The notes: generated by a model not told the origin, from the letters alone. DNA of 64,000 nucleotides from Leptotrichia massiliensis (GCF_900104625.1 NZ_FNVZ01000004.1:1-64000), one strand, 5' to 3'. Shown: positions 11,227 through 19,562, counted from the stretch's first letter. Program-made: numbers and translations.

Positions 11227-11502
11227 ATGAACGATAGAATTGTTATTACGGTTATTGGAACGGATAAAACGGGAATTGTTGCGAATGTATCAACAAAATT
11301 AAGCGAACTTAGCTTAAATATTATTGACATCACACAAAAGGTGTTTGAAAACGATATTTTTGCCATGATTATGCTTGTAGAAGCAGAAAAAAATACAGAT
11401 ATAAAAGGTTTGCAGGAGAAATTTAAAGATGTTGAGGAAAAAATTGGGGTAAGAATTTACTTGCAGCATGAAAATATTTTTAAGGCAATGCATAGAATAT
11501 AG
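11227..11502 (+). CDS. ACT-domain protein (UPF0237 family)
   Basis: This 91-residue protein is a single ACT domain followed by a short tail. It begins MNDRIVITVIGTDKTGIVA, the usual ligand-binding start of UPF0237 proteins. The ATG at 11227 is chosen over a TTG six codons upstream, because that TTG overlaps the CAGGAGG ribosome site. ACT domains usually sense small molecules, often amino acids. It lies 48 bases before the UPF0210 gene, and this pairing is widely conserved, which suggests the two work together. The ligand is unknown. Confidence 0.88.
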   Translation: MNDRIVITVIGTDKTGIVANVSTKLSELSLNIIDITQKVFENDIFAMIMLVEAEKNTDIKGLQEKFKDVEEKIGVRIYLQHENIFKAMHRI

Positions 11503-11550
11503 TTTTTTAAAATTTTTTAAGCAATTATTTAAGAATTTTAGGAGGGAAAA

Positions 11551-12915
11551 ATGAATTTATTACCTGATGAAATACTGGAAACGATAGGTATGGTTGAAAT
11601 GCAGAATCTTGATGTAAGAACTGTTACAATGGGAATAAGCCTGCTTGACTGCATTGATGCAGATGCCGAAAAAACAGCAGAAAATATTTATAACAAAATT
11701 ACAGAAAATGGAAAAGATTTGGTAAAAATCGCTGATGAAGTAGCAAGCAAATATAATATGCCAATTATTAACAAAAGAGTTTCAGTTACTCCAATTTCAA
11801 TAATTGGAAATGCAACTAATGCCGAAGATTACACAATTTTTGCAAAAGCACTTGATAGAGCGGCGAAAACAATAGGAATTGACTTTATTGGAGGATTTTC
11901 GACACTTGTGGACAAAGGTTTTACAAAAGGGGATGTTAAGCTGATAAACAGTATTCCGAAGGCGCTTTCTGAAACAGACAGAGTTTGCTCTTCTGTAAAT
12001 GTAGGGTCTACAAAGTCAGGAATCAACTTGGATGCTGTAAAAATGATGGGAAAAACTGTAAAGGAACTGGCTGAACTTTCCAAAGATGCAGACGGATTGG
12101 CAGCCGCCAAATTTGTCGTATTTACAAATGCTGTTCCTGATAATCCGTTTATGGCAGGTGCATTTCATGGGGTAGAAAATCCAGATGTTGTGCTAAACGT
12201 TGGAATTAGTGGTCCAGGGGTTGTAAGACACACACTTGCTAACATTTCAAAAACGGCAAAAATTGATGAAATAACAGAAGCAATAAAAAAAGTAAGTTTT
12301 AAAATCACAAGAATGGGAGAATTAATTGGAAAAGAAGTTGCTGAAAGACTTGGGGTTGAATTTGGAATAATTGACTTGTCACTTGCACCAACTCCAGCAG
12401 TAGGCGATAGTGTTGGAAATGTACTGGAAGAATTTGGGCTGGAAGCAGTCGGAGCTTATGGAACAACACTTGCACTTGCAATATTGAATGACGCTGTAAA
12501 AAAAGGCGGAGCAATGGCTGCAACTCGTGTCGGAGGCTTAACAGGGGCATTTATCCCAGTAAGTGAAGATCAGGGAATGATAGAAGCAACAAGCAAAGGA
12601 TATTTGACACTTGAAAAACTGGAGGCAATGACTTGTGTATGTTCTGTTGGACTTGATATGATAGCTATTCCAGGTGATACTTCTGAAGCTGTAATTTCTG
12701 GAATAATAGCAGATGAAATGGCAATTGGAATGGTAAACAGTAAAACTACCGCAGTTAGAATAATCCCAGTTCCTGGAAAAAAAGCTGGCGATAGAGTAGT
12801 GTTTGGAGGACTTCTAGGAGAAGCGGATATTATAAGCATAAATAATTTAGATTGTTCTGTCTTAATAAATCGTGGTGGAAAAGTAGCTCCTCCAATTCAG
12901 GCGTTGAAAAATTAA
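11551..12915 (+). CDS. UPF0210 / PFL-family (DUF711) protein
   Basis: This 454-residue protein matches the UPF0210 family in length and sequence, with conserved stretches such as [36 protein letters not shown] and [13 protein letters not shown]. Structural relatives resemble glycyl-radical-enzyme folds (hence 'PFL family'), but the family has no radical glycine motif and its reaction is unknown. It follows the ACT-domain gene, its conserved partner, with an AGGAGGG ribosome site. Base composition and codon use look like the surrounding genes. Confidence 0.9.
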   Translation: MNLLPDEILETIGMVEMQNLDVRTVTMGISLLDCIDADAEKTAENIYNKITENGKDLVKIADEVASKYNMPIINKRVSVTPISIIGNATNAEDYTIFAKALDRAAKTIGIDFIGGFSTLVDKGFTKGDVKLINSIPKALSETDRVCSSVNVGSTKSGINLDAVKMMGKTVKELAELSKDADGLAAAKFVVFTNAVPDNPFMAGAFHGVENPDVVLNVGISGPGVVRHTLANISKTAKIDEITEAIKKVSFKITRMGELIGKEVAERLGVEFGIIDLSLAPTPAVGDSVGNVLEEFGLEAVGAYGTTLALAILNDAVKKGGAMAATRVGGLTGAFIPVSEDQGMIEATSKGYLTLEKLEAMTCVCSVGLDMIAIPGDTSEAVISGIIADEMAIGMVNSKTTAVRIIPVPGKKAGDRVVFGGLLGEADIISINNLDCSVLINRGGKVAPPIQALKN

Positions 12916-12926
12916 TTTAAAAATAT

Positions 12927-13025
12927 ACTCGAACCCATTTAAAACCGAACTATTGAAAATTATATAAATTTAGGGTTTGAGTAAAATAGCCATAGCTTTT
13001 GAGTTCGGCTTTAAAGCAGTTTTAC
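12927..13025 (+). other. Intergenic region with interleaved inverted repeats
   Basis: Between the UPF0210 gene and the CbiT-like gene, ACTCGAACCC (12927-12936) can pair with GGGTTTGAGT (12973-12982), one G-U. CCGAACT (12945-12951) can pair with AGTTCGG (13002-13008). The two stems interleave (1-2-1'-2'), as in a pseudoknot. A competing nested hairpin is AGTAAAA/TTTTACT (12980-13025) with GCTTT/AAAGC inside. It may be a 3' structure of UPF0210 mRNA or a leader of the next gene. It does not match any riboswitch I recognise. Confidence 0.4.
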
Positions 13026-13107
13026 TATACAACAAATAAAAAATGGAAAGTTAGGATTTACTCTTGGCTTTCTTTTTAAACTATAATTTAAAATAAGGAG
13101 TGGTAAA

Positions 13108-13677
13108 ATGTATCATATAAAAGATGAAGAATTTTTAAGAGGAAAAGTTCCTATGACAAAAGAGGAAATCCGTTTTGTAAGTCTTGGGAAAATGGAGATG
13201 AAAGATGATGATATTTGTCTTGACATTGGTGGCGGAACTGGTTCTGTAAGTATGGAAATGGCGAGATTTGCACGAAACGGAAAAGTTTTTGTAATTGAGA
13301 GAAATGATGAGGCAGTTGAGCTGATTCATAAAAACAAGGAAAAGTTAGGATTGGAAAATATTACTGTAATTAAAGGAATGGCTCCAGATGGACTAAAAGA
13401 CTTAAATACAAAGTTTAATAAAATTTTTATTGGAGGTTCTGCTGGAAATCTGGTGGAAATTATAAAATATTCTTATGATAACCTTGTTGACGATGGAATT
13501 TTAGTACTAAACTTTATCGTGCTGGAAAATATTTTTACGGCTGTTGAGGAATTGAAAAAATACGACTTTAAAGATGTGGATATTTGTCAGTTAATTGTGA
13601 GTAAAAATAGAAAAGTTAAAGATTTTAATATGATGATGGCAGAAAATCCGATTTATGTGATTACTGCCAAGAAATAA
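13108..13677 (+). CDS. CbiT-like SAM-dependent methyltransferase (precorrin-6Y C15-methyltransferase family)
   Basis: This 189-residue protein is a class I methyltransferase. It begins with the CbiT-type IKDEEFLRGKVPMTKEEIRF segment, which is diagnostic of the decarboxylating C15-methyltransferase branch of corrin synthesis. The SAM-binding loop is DIGGGTGS (39-46), followed by VFVIERND, the acidic strand-2 end. No other cobalamin gene is nearby, and a terminator follows, so the gene is isolated. It may act on a corrin precursor or have been recruited to another substrate. The family is clear; the substrate is open. Confidence 0.8.
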   Translation: MYHIKDEEFLRGKVPMTKEEIRFVSLGKMEMKDDDICLDIGGGTGSVSMEMARFARNGKVFVIERNDEAVELIHKNKEKLGLENITVIKGMAPDGLKDLNTKFNKIFIGGSAGNLVEIIKYSYDNLVDDGILVLNFIVLENIFTAVEELKKYDFKDVDICQLIVSKNRKVKDFNMMMAENPIYVITAKK

Positions 13678-13706
13678 TAAATAAAAATAAAAATAATAAT
13701 TTAAAT

Positions 13707-13749
13707 TTGTGTAAAACTCTAAAATTTAGAGAATTACACAATTTTTTTT
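13707..13749 (+). terminator. Rho-independent terminator after the CbiT-like gene
   Basis: TTGTGTAA (13707-13714) pairs with TTACACAA (13734-13741), and the inner CTCTAAA pairs with TTTAGAG. An unbroken run of eight T follows. It starts 30 bases after the stop codon. Confidence 0.88.
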
Positions 13750-13814
13750 AGACAGACAAAATATGTCCTTTATAAAAAGTATAATGTAAAAAATATTATA
13801 AGGAGATAATTATT

Positions 13815-14915
13815 ATGAGTAATTTAAAATTAACTGAAAATGATGCTTTTTACAATATGAAATTTGATAATGATATTTTTTTGTATTGGATGTTAAAATG
13901 GTTAAAAGTCGATACTACAAATAATAGTAATAAAAAAGCTTTAAAAAATATGGCAAAAAAATTCGTTGAGGAAATTTTAGGACAGAAACTGAATACGAAA
14001 GATATTGAAATATGTTATTCTAATTTTTATATTGGGAATGACTATGAGGATTTTATTAATAGAATTCTAAATGAATACACACTTTTATTTATTGTGAATA
14101 AAAAGAAAAAGAGCAATAGAAAATATATATTTTTCAAATGTTTTGACTACGACGAATTTTCACCATATTTTTTTGAATATAATCAAGAACTAGTTCAATT
14201 ACTTAAAATATATGAAAATTTAGGAAATAATGAGACAGATAAAATAAAAATCGTATATATTACTCCTGATAAAATTTCTAGATATGAAAAAGAAGAAATA
14301 GGAGAAAAAATTATGATGTATGACGGAGAAAGACTTTTAGAATTTTTCAAAACTTTTAAAAAAGACATTGATGACAGTATTTTTGATAGTTATTATAACC
14401 AGCTCATGCGAGAAGTAAGTGAAGAAGATTATGACTCTTTTAATGTTTCAGCACTATACAGTATTTTGGAGTGGTATTTTGATAAAAAAAGAAAAAACTA
14501 TGATGTATATAGAAATGATTACTGTATAAAGTGGATAAAAGATGAATTTTTTGTAGAATGTATATATAAAAAAAATAGAAATAGAGAATTTGATATACTG
14601 TTTGTGTTAAATTGGTTTCATCTTGATGAATTGCAAGAAGATATGTTTGAATCAGTTCAACGTGAATTAAAAAATATATTTCCAGATTTTCAAAAAATTT
14701 ATTTGGAAGAAGTTGACTTAAAAGAGAAAGAAGTTCCATTATTTTATTTAAAAGTAGATAAAGATGCTTCGGTGAGTAAAATAAAGAAAATTTTGGATGA
14801 GATAACAGAAAAAATAGAAAAATTTAATGAGGCGAGAGGTAGTTTAGATATAAAAGATGAATACGATAAATATATTAAAGATGAAAGGCGAAAAGGTGGT
14901 ATTCGGTTTTGGTAA
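13815..14915 (+). CDS. Degenerate paralogue of the PD-(D/E)XK protein at 16722 (function unknown)
   Basis: This 366-residue protein has no family I recognise directly, but it lines up with the nuclease-like protein at 16722-17873. Both begin with a D-x-F-x-x-W-x-x-x-W block, then a basic helix ending in MAKKFVEEILGQKL (AIDFIEKMSGEKL in the other). Later, IVYITPDK...LLEFFKTF...YYNQL parallels VVYYKIYD...LLEKYKNS...YYNYL. Where the paralogue has the catalytic IIEDK, this one reads FIVNKKKK, so the acidic E-x-K residues appear lost. It has a good AAGGAG ribosome site and is uninterrupted, so it is not an obvious pseudogene. It could be a structural partner, an inhibitor or simply a diverged copy. 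Confidence 0.6.
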   Translation: MSNLKLTENDAFYNMKFDNDIFLYWMLKWLKVDTTNNSNKKALKNMAKKFVEEILGQKLNTKDIEICYSNFYIGNDYEDFINRILNEYTLLFIVNKKKKSNRKYIFFKCFDYDEFSPYFFEYNQELVQLLKIYENLGNNETDKIKIVYITPDKISRYEKEEIGEKIMMYDGERLLEFFKTFKKDIDDSIFDSYYNQLMREVSEEDYDSFNVSALYSILEWYFDKKRKNYDVYRNDYCIKWIKDEFFVECIYKKNRNREFDILFVLNWFHLDELQEDMFESVQRELKNIFPDFQKIYLEEVDLKEKEVPLFYLKVDKDASVSKIKKILDEITEKIEKFNEARGSLDIKDEYDKYIKDERRKGGIRFW

Positions 14916-14942
14916 AAGATTAGAAAAGAAAATTTTGATTAT

Positions 14943-14970
14943 TTGACAAAATAAGAAATAAAGTTATAAT
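14943..14970 (+). promoter_or_regulatory. Consensus promoter for the WYL / FtsZ-like / nuclease operon
   Basis: TTGACA (14943-14948) and TATAAT (14965-14970), both perfect, with a 16-base spacer, 38 bases before the WYL gene start. It begins 27 bases after the preceding gene's stop and would drive the next three genes. A regulator at the start of the operon suggests autoregulation. Confidence 0.8.
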
Positions 14971-15008
14971 TAAAGCATAGAATAAAAAAATGTACGAAAG
15001 GCTTGATT

Positions 15009-15956
15009 ATGGCGGAAAAAAATCAAAATTCTGAAGAAAAATCAATTAGAATACTAAAAATAATAAAAAGGTTGTATCAGAAGGAAATACTAAATGGAAC
15101 TGATTTAGCTAACGAATTTAATGTTGATATAAAGACTATACAAAGAGATATAGAAACTTTGAGAGCCTATTTTTTGGAAGAAAATGGAGCAGAAATAAAG
15201 TATTCAAAATCTAAAAAAGGGTATTATCTTGAAGAAAACAGCGAAACGTCTTTTACCAATGAAGAGCTTTTAGCAATAAGTAAAATTATACTTGAAAGCA
15301 GGGCATTTAACAAAAATGAAACTGAAACATTAATAAATAAGTTAATTAATCACTCATCAGGAAATGACAGAGAAACAATAAAAGGTCTTATCAATAGCGA
15401 AAAATCCAATTATATCCCTTTACAGCACGGACAAAATCTGCTTACAGTTATCTGGAATTTAGCACAGAATATAAAAAATCAGGAATTAATAAATATAAAT
15501 TACACTACAAAAGATAAACAAGGTAAAAATTACAATATAAAGCCTTTGTCCATAATGTTTTCAGAATATTATTTTTATTTAATTGCATACATCGAGAACA
15601 AAGAAGAGTACCCTGCAATTTTAAGGATTGATAGAATTACTGAAATCGAAAATACTGGCAAGAAATTTAAGATTTTGAATTATTCTGAAAAATTTAAAGA
15701 TGGTGAATTTAGAAAATATATACATTTTATGCACTCAGGGCCTCTTACAAGAATAGAATTTAAATATAGAGGCTATATCGAGTATGTGCTTGATAAATTT
15801 CCAACTGCAGAAATACTGGATGAAAAAATAGTTAAAGAAAATAATAGGAAAATTACAGTTTATACTGTGAGAATCGAAGTTTATGGAAGTTTTGGAGCAG
15901 AAATGTGGCTACGAAGTCAGGGAAATTATGTTATTGAATACAAAATTTTAAAATAA
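15009..15956 (+). CDS. WYL-domain transcriptional regulator
   Basis: This protein of about 315 residues has an N-terminal DeoR/HTH_11-type winged helix (KSIRILKIIKRLYQKEIL, then LANEFNVDIKTIQRDIETLR as the recognition helix) and a middle/C-terminal WYL domain, here with FYLIAY at the signature and the usual LRIDRI strand. WYL regulators bind nucleic-acid or nucleotide-like ligands and often control defence or DNA-damage genes. The ATG at 15009 is preferred to a TTG two codons earlier because the GAAAGG ribosome site is then well spaced. It is first gene after a consensus promoter, with the FtsZ-like gene 24 bases downstream. Confidence 0.9.
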   Translation: MAEKNQNSEEKSIRILKIIKRLYQKEILNGTDLANEFNVDIKTIQRDIETLRAYFLEENGAEIKYSKSKKGYYLEENSETSFTNEELLAISKIILESRAFNKNETETLINKLINHSSGNDRETIKGLINSEKSNYIPLQHGQNLLTVIWNLAQNIKNQELININYTTKDKQGKNYNIKPLSIMFSEYYFYLIAYIENKEEYPAILRIDRITEIENTGKKFKILNYSEKFKDGEFRKYIHFMHSGPLTRIEFKYRGYIEYVLDKFPTAEILDEKIVKENNRKITVYTVRIEVYGSFGAEMWLRSQGNYVIEYKILK

Positions 15957-15980
15957 ATTTCTATAAAAAGGAGAAAATTC

Positions 15981-16688
15981 ATGGAAAAAATACCAAAAAT
16001 AAAAATTATAAGTTTAGGAGAAACAGCTCTAAGCACTATTGAGAAAGAAATAATTACACATGAAAATATAAGCATTATTACAATTAAAAATGACTACAAA
16101 GATTTAAAAATAAATTTTCAAGATACAGATGTAATTTTGATAATTTTAAACACATATTTTGAAAATGATAAAAATTTTGCCTTAGATATAATTAGAAGCA
16201 CTGAAAAAAACGATATTTTTACTGGAATTTACGATATTGGAAATGGCTATACCGACCTATTTGATTCAAAAACAAACTTTATCATAAAATGCAAATCTGC
16301 CGAAGATTTAAAAAATGGAATCAACGGAATAACAAAAACTTTAACAGTAAAAGGAATGGTTACTCTTGATTTAGCTGACTTAAAAACTGTATTTCAAAAA
16401 ACCTCAAAATCTTTTGTAATTTTTGAAAAAGGAAATTTAGAAACTTTTGATGATTTCCTGCAAAATCTAAAACTAAAGCTGGAAACTTTTGATAAAAATA
16501 AAACTTATAAAATATTTTTGAACATAACAGCAGGAAAAAATATCGAATTGACTCAGATAAAAAATGTCGCTAAAATAATGTCTGATATTCTTAATGAGCA
16601 ATCATTTCTTTGGGGACTGCAAATATATCCAGAAAATGAAAATTTCATAAATATTATTGCTTACATTGTGGAAGATTCAGTTAAATAA
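15981..16688 (+). CDS. Truncated FtsZ-like protein lacking the GTP-binding motif
   Basis: This 235-residue protein's second half follows FtsZ closely. VKGMVTLDLADLKTVF (123-138) matches the FtsZ T7 (synergy) loop and helix GLxNxDFADVxTVM; D130 and D133 stand at the two catalytic aspartates and T128 replaces the usual Asn. IFLNITAGKNIEL (178-190) matches VLVNITAGxDLxL of the C-terminal domain. The N-terminal part begins KIKIISLG like FtsZ's first strand but is only about 120 residues. It has no GGGTGTG signature: the matching place reads IILNTYFENDK. So it could contact FtsZ through the T7 face but not bind GTP. The remote similarity is my reading and needs a profile search. Ribosome site AAGGAG; 33 bases before the nuclease gene. 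Confidence 0.7.
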   Translation: MEKIPKIKIISLGETALSTIEKEIITHENISIITIKNDYKDLKINFQDTDVILIILNTYFENDKNFALDIIRSTEKNDIFTGIYDIGNGYTDLFDSKTNFIIKCKSAEDLKNGINGITKTLTVKGMVTLDLADLKTVFQKTSKSFVIFEKGNLETFDDFLQNLKLKLETFDKNKTYKIFLNITAGKNIELTQIKNVAKIMSDILNEQSFLWGLQIYPENENFINIIAYIVEDSVK

Positions 16689-16721
16689 ATTAATTAATAT
16701 TATAGAAAGAAGGGATTTAGA

Positions 16722-17873
16722 ATGGAAAGAAATAATATTTTTAATTTTGCAACATCAGAATTGTCACAAGATGCTTTTATATGTTGGTTATGCAACTGGG
16801 TAAATTTTGATGATAATGATTTATCAGAAGATGAGAAAAAATTAAAAGAGCTTGCAATTGACTTTATTGAAAAAATGTCAGGTGAAAAACTTGGAGATAG
16901 AAAAGTAAATATAAAAAGACAATATCAGAAAATAGATGTATTATTGGAAATTCAAAACAAAACAGAATTTATAACTAAGGAAGATAAGAAAGATAAGAAA
17001 ATTCCTGTAGTAGACATGTATGTAATAATAGAAGATAAAGTGGGAACAGGTTTACATAGTAATCAGCAGAAAACATATAGAGATATAATATCTGAAAAAA
17101 ATGAAAGTAGGGCTAAAATAAAAGTAGTTTATTATAAAATATACGATGAAGATAATATGGAAAGATTAAAAGAGGATGGTATAGATATAATATTTGAAAG
17201 AAAAGATATGCTAGCATTATTAGAAAAATATAAAAATAGTTTTAATAATATTCTAGTTGAAGATTATTATAATTATTTAAACAATATAGAAAAAGATGTA
17301 AATTCATATATAGATAAAAAATTAGAAGACTGGAATTCAAACTGTTATATCGGATTTTTTAAAGAATTAAAAAACGAAAAAAATTTATTAGAACATGCTA
17401 TTGGAAGACAAAAAGATTGTAGTTGGGGTTATGTGAATAACTCATCAGGTGGATTTATGGGAATGTGGTGGTTTCCTTTAAAAATGGATGAAATATCTCA
17501 AGTAACTAAAAAATTTCAATTATGGCAAAATCAGATAGAACTTAATAATGACTTGTATCTTCAAATTGAACAATTTTATAAAAAAGAAAAAGAGATATAT
17601 AATAAGAAAAATATAATTGCTGTAAAATATTCATTGGGAGATAAAGATGATGAAAAATATGATGAAAAAGTAAAAATTTCTTCTGAAATTAGAAATAAAA
17701 TTTATGAAGAATTAAAAGGAAAATTGAAAGAAAAAGGATTTGAGTTTTACAAAAAGAGATTTGTAGCAGGTCGGTATATGACAGTAGGATATTTCGAATT
17801 TGAAAATATTGATGATTGTAAAGATAAAATAAAAATCCTTCAATATGCTTTAAATCTTTTGTTAAAAATTTAG
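16722..17873 (+). CDS. PD-(D/E)XK nuclease superfamily protein (PDDEXK_4-like)
   Basis: This 383-residue protein has a leading D-A-F-x-x-W-L-x-x-W block (about 17-26). The nuclease core follows: KIDVLLEI (about 70-77, D72 as first acidic residue), MYVIIEDKVGTG (99-110, E104 and K106 as the E-x-K pair) and Q115 followed by KTY. This is the arrangement of the PDDEXK_4 family found in defence-associated and orphan nucleases. The C-terminal half (about 190-383) has no recognised domain and includes a Trp/Gly-rich patch, MGMWWFPLKM. It is last in the WYL operon, 33 bases after the FtsZ-like gene, and a MITE-like repeat starts 10 bases after its stop. DNA or RNA as substrate is unknown. Confidence 0.75.
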   Translation: MERNNIFNFATSELSQDAFICWLCNWVNFDDNDLSEDEKKLKELAIDFIEKMSGEKLGDRKVNIKRQYQKIDVLLEIQNKTEFITKEDKKDKKIPVVDMYVIIEDKVGTGLHSNQQKTYRDIISEKNESRAKIKVVYYKIYDEDNMERLKEDGIDIIFERKDMLALLEKYKNSFNNILVEDYYNYLNNIEKDVNSYIDKKLEDWNSNCYIGFFKELKNEKNLLEHAIGRQKDCSWGYVNNSSGGFMGMWWFPLKMDEISQVTKKFQLWQNQIELNNDLYLQIEQFYKKEKEIYNKKNIIAVKYSLGDKDDEKYDEKVKISSEIRNKIYEELKGKLKEKGFEFYKKRFVAGRYMTVGYFEFENIDDCKDKIKILQYALNLLLKI

Positions 17874-17882
17874 ACAAATAGT

Positions 17883-18194
17883 TTATACTAAACCTCATTT
17901 AAATAACGAATTTATTACAAATTTTTCTAATTAAAGGATAAAACTTAATATTCTCAAATAATTAAAATATAATTTTTACTTTTTAAATAGACTAGCCATA
18001 GGTTGTAGGATTTGCGGCAATGAGCAATCCTACAAAAATAAAAAGAAAAAACATAACAATATGAAAAAATATTTATTAATCAAAATATCTAAAAAATAAT
18101 AAAAAACAATTTAATTGAATGATTATAAATTAGTTATCAAACAACCTTATTATAAAAATTCATTCTTATTTTTAAACGGGGGTTAGTATTAAAT
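17883..18194. repeat. MITE-like element, copy A (complete)
   Basis: This element of about 312 bp has imperfect terminal inverted repeats: the left end TTATACTAAACCTCATTTAAA and the complement of the right end, TTAATACTAACCCCCGTTTAAA, agree at most positions. The hairpin core at 18005-18033 (GTAGGATTTGC, loop, GCAATCCTAC) recurs in four other intergenic regions. The stretch 17988-18180 is nearly identical to 54287-54482. There is no coding capacity. It fills most of the gap between the nuclease gene and the transporter. Confidence 0.75.
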
Positions 18195-18218
18195 TAAATA
18201 ATCTAATACTAAATAAAA

Positions 18219-18273
18219 AGAGGAAACTCCCTCTAATACAATTGACAAATCATGTTATAGGATAGTTTCCTCT
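18219..18273 (-). terminator. Terminator of the NRAMP-like transporter gene
   Basis: On the minus strand AGAGGAAACT (18273-18264) pairs perfectly with AGTTTCCTCT (18228-18219), followed by TTTTTATTT. The loop is about 35 bases. It lies 15 bases after the transporter stop. The end of the MITE-like element is adjacent. Confidence 0.8.
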
Positions 18274-18287
18274 ATAAACTAACGATA

Positions 18288-19562
18288 TTATTTCAAAATT
18301 CCAGACAAATAAACAAGGAAAAATATTGTAAACCCTGCTAAATATATAATTCCTGCCACTGATAAGAACCACAGCCAAACAGGCAGCTTGTTATTGTCTT
18401 TAACAAGTGAAAAATTAAGATATGAATATACTGGAGCTGAAACAAATGAGAATATCATGGCAAAATTCATCATTGCGGCGACATTTCCAGCAAAAAAGAA
18501 TACGATAACCATTGCCACAGCTACTGTTACTATCATCCATATATTAAAATGTGAGGTTTTAACTTCTTTCTGTTTCATAATTAATCTAAGACATTCAGCA
18601 TTAGCACGTGAATAACCATCTACAACTGTAATTGTTGTACCAAAAATACACATAAATGCGATAAATGCAATAAGAAGCCCTGACCAGCTTCCAATAACGC
18701 TTGAATACATTTGAATAAACTGGGCGATATAAGCTGCACTTGCTCCTTTAATCGCTGTTCCCGTTCCATATTGAATTAATGCTCCAAGTGCCAAAAATAC
18801 AAAGGCTAGAATTGTTGTAACCCAGTAACCTACATTAAAATCCAACATTGCAAGTTTGTGGGGAACTTTCATATTTTGCTGTTTTTCAACAGTCCACATC
18901 GAATTAATTGCCGAAATTTCAATTGGAGCAGGCATCCATCCCATTAATGATACAATAAATGGCAATGCTGTCAGTTTCCAAGGCGATTGGATAACAAAAT
19001 CAGGTGCCATTGGATGTTGCTTGAATAACGCAATAACAACTGCGATAATTGTTGCAACTGTCAATGAAATAACAATAAATTTTGAAGAACTGTCCAACAG
19101 TTTATAACCTCCAAATACCAGCATTGCAAGTGAACCTACAAGAACAATTGTAGTAAGCATGTTAATCATTGAAGCCATCGCCGCAGGAGTAAGACTGCTT
19201 AAAAATGTCAATTTTAAGATATTTGCTAAAATTGCCGCTGTCAAAATACCAATTGCCGCCACGTTAATAACTGCAGAAAATATATTCATAATAAAGAATA
19301 CCCAAAGATAAATTTTCCCCTTTTCTTCATATCCTTCTATTAACGAATGTTTACGTTCCAGCGTATATTGTGTCCCGAAACGGAAAAATGGATATTTGAA
19401 AATATTGACTAAAATAACTATAATTGCCAATTGCCATCCATATAATGCACCTGCCTGCGTAGATGCTACGATATGGGAACCTCCAATAGCTGCTGAAGCC
19501 ATAAGGATACCAGGTCCAAAGGCTTTAAACTTGTGATACCATCTTGAGTGAGTAGCTGCCAT
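18288..19562 (-). CDS. Divergent NRAMP-family transporter
   Basis: This membrane protein of about 424 residues has 11 or so hydrophobic segments and the NRAMP opening FGPGILMASAAIGGSHIVAS. In classical Mn/Fe transporters the unwound part of helix 1 reads DPGN; here it is GGSH. The helix-6 metal motif MPH is replaced by MPAPIEIS. The canonical metal ligands (Asp, Asn, Met-Pro-His) are therefore largely missing, so the substrate may not be Mn2+ or Fe2+. The ATG at 19562 is preferred: GGAAGG sits seven bases before it, while the TTG 11 codons upstream has no ribosome site. It is transcribed alone and ends at a clear terminator. Confidence 0.8.
   Translation of the reverse strand: MAATHSRWYHKFKAFGPGILMASAAIGGSHIVASTQAGALYGWQLAIIVILVNIFKYPFFRFGTQYTLERKHSLIEGYEEKGKIYLWVFFIMNIFSAVINVAAIGILTAAILANILKLTFLSSLTPAAMASMINMLTTIVLVGSLAMLVFGGYKLLDSSSKFIVISLTVATIIAVVIALFKQHPMAPDFVIQSPWKLTALPFIVSLMGWMPAPIEISAINSMWTVEKQQNMKVPHKLAMLDFNVGYWVTTILAFVFLALGALIQYGTGTAIKGASAAYIAQFIQMYSSVIGSWSGLLIAFIAFMCIFGTTITVVDGYSRANAECLRLIMKQKEVKTSHFNIWMIVTVAVAMVIVFFFAGNVAAMMNFAMIFSFVSAPVYSYLNFSLVKDNNKLPVWLWFLSVAGIIYLAGFTIFFLVYLSGILK

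Noticed and set aside
12927-13107. Cobalamin riboswitch before the CbiT-like gene
   Set aside because: The region is too short and lacks the B12-box consensus. Only generic inverted repeats are seen.
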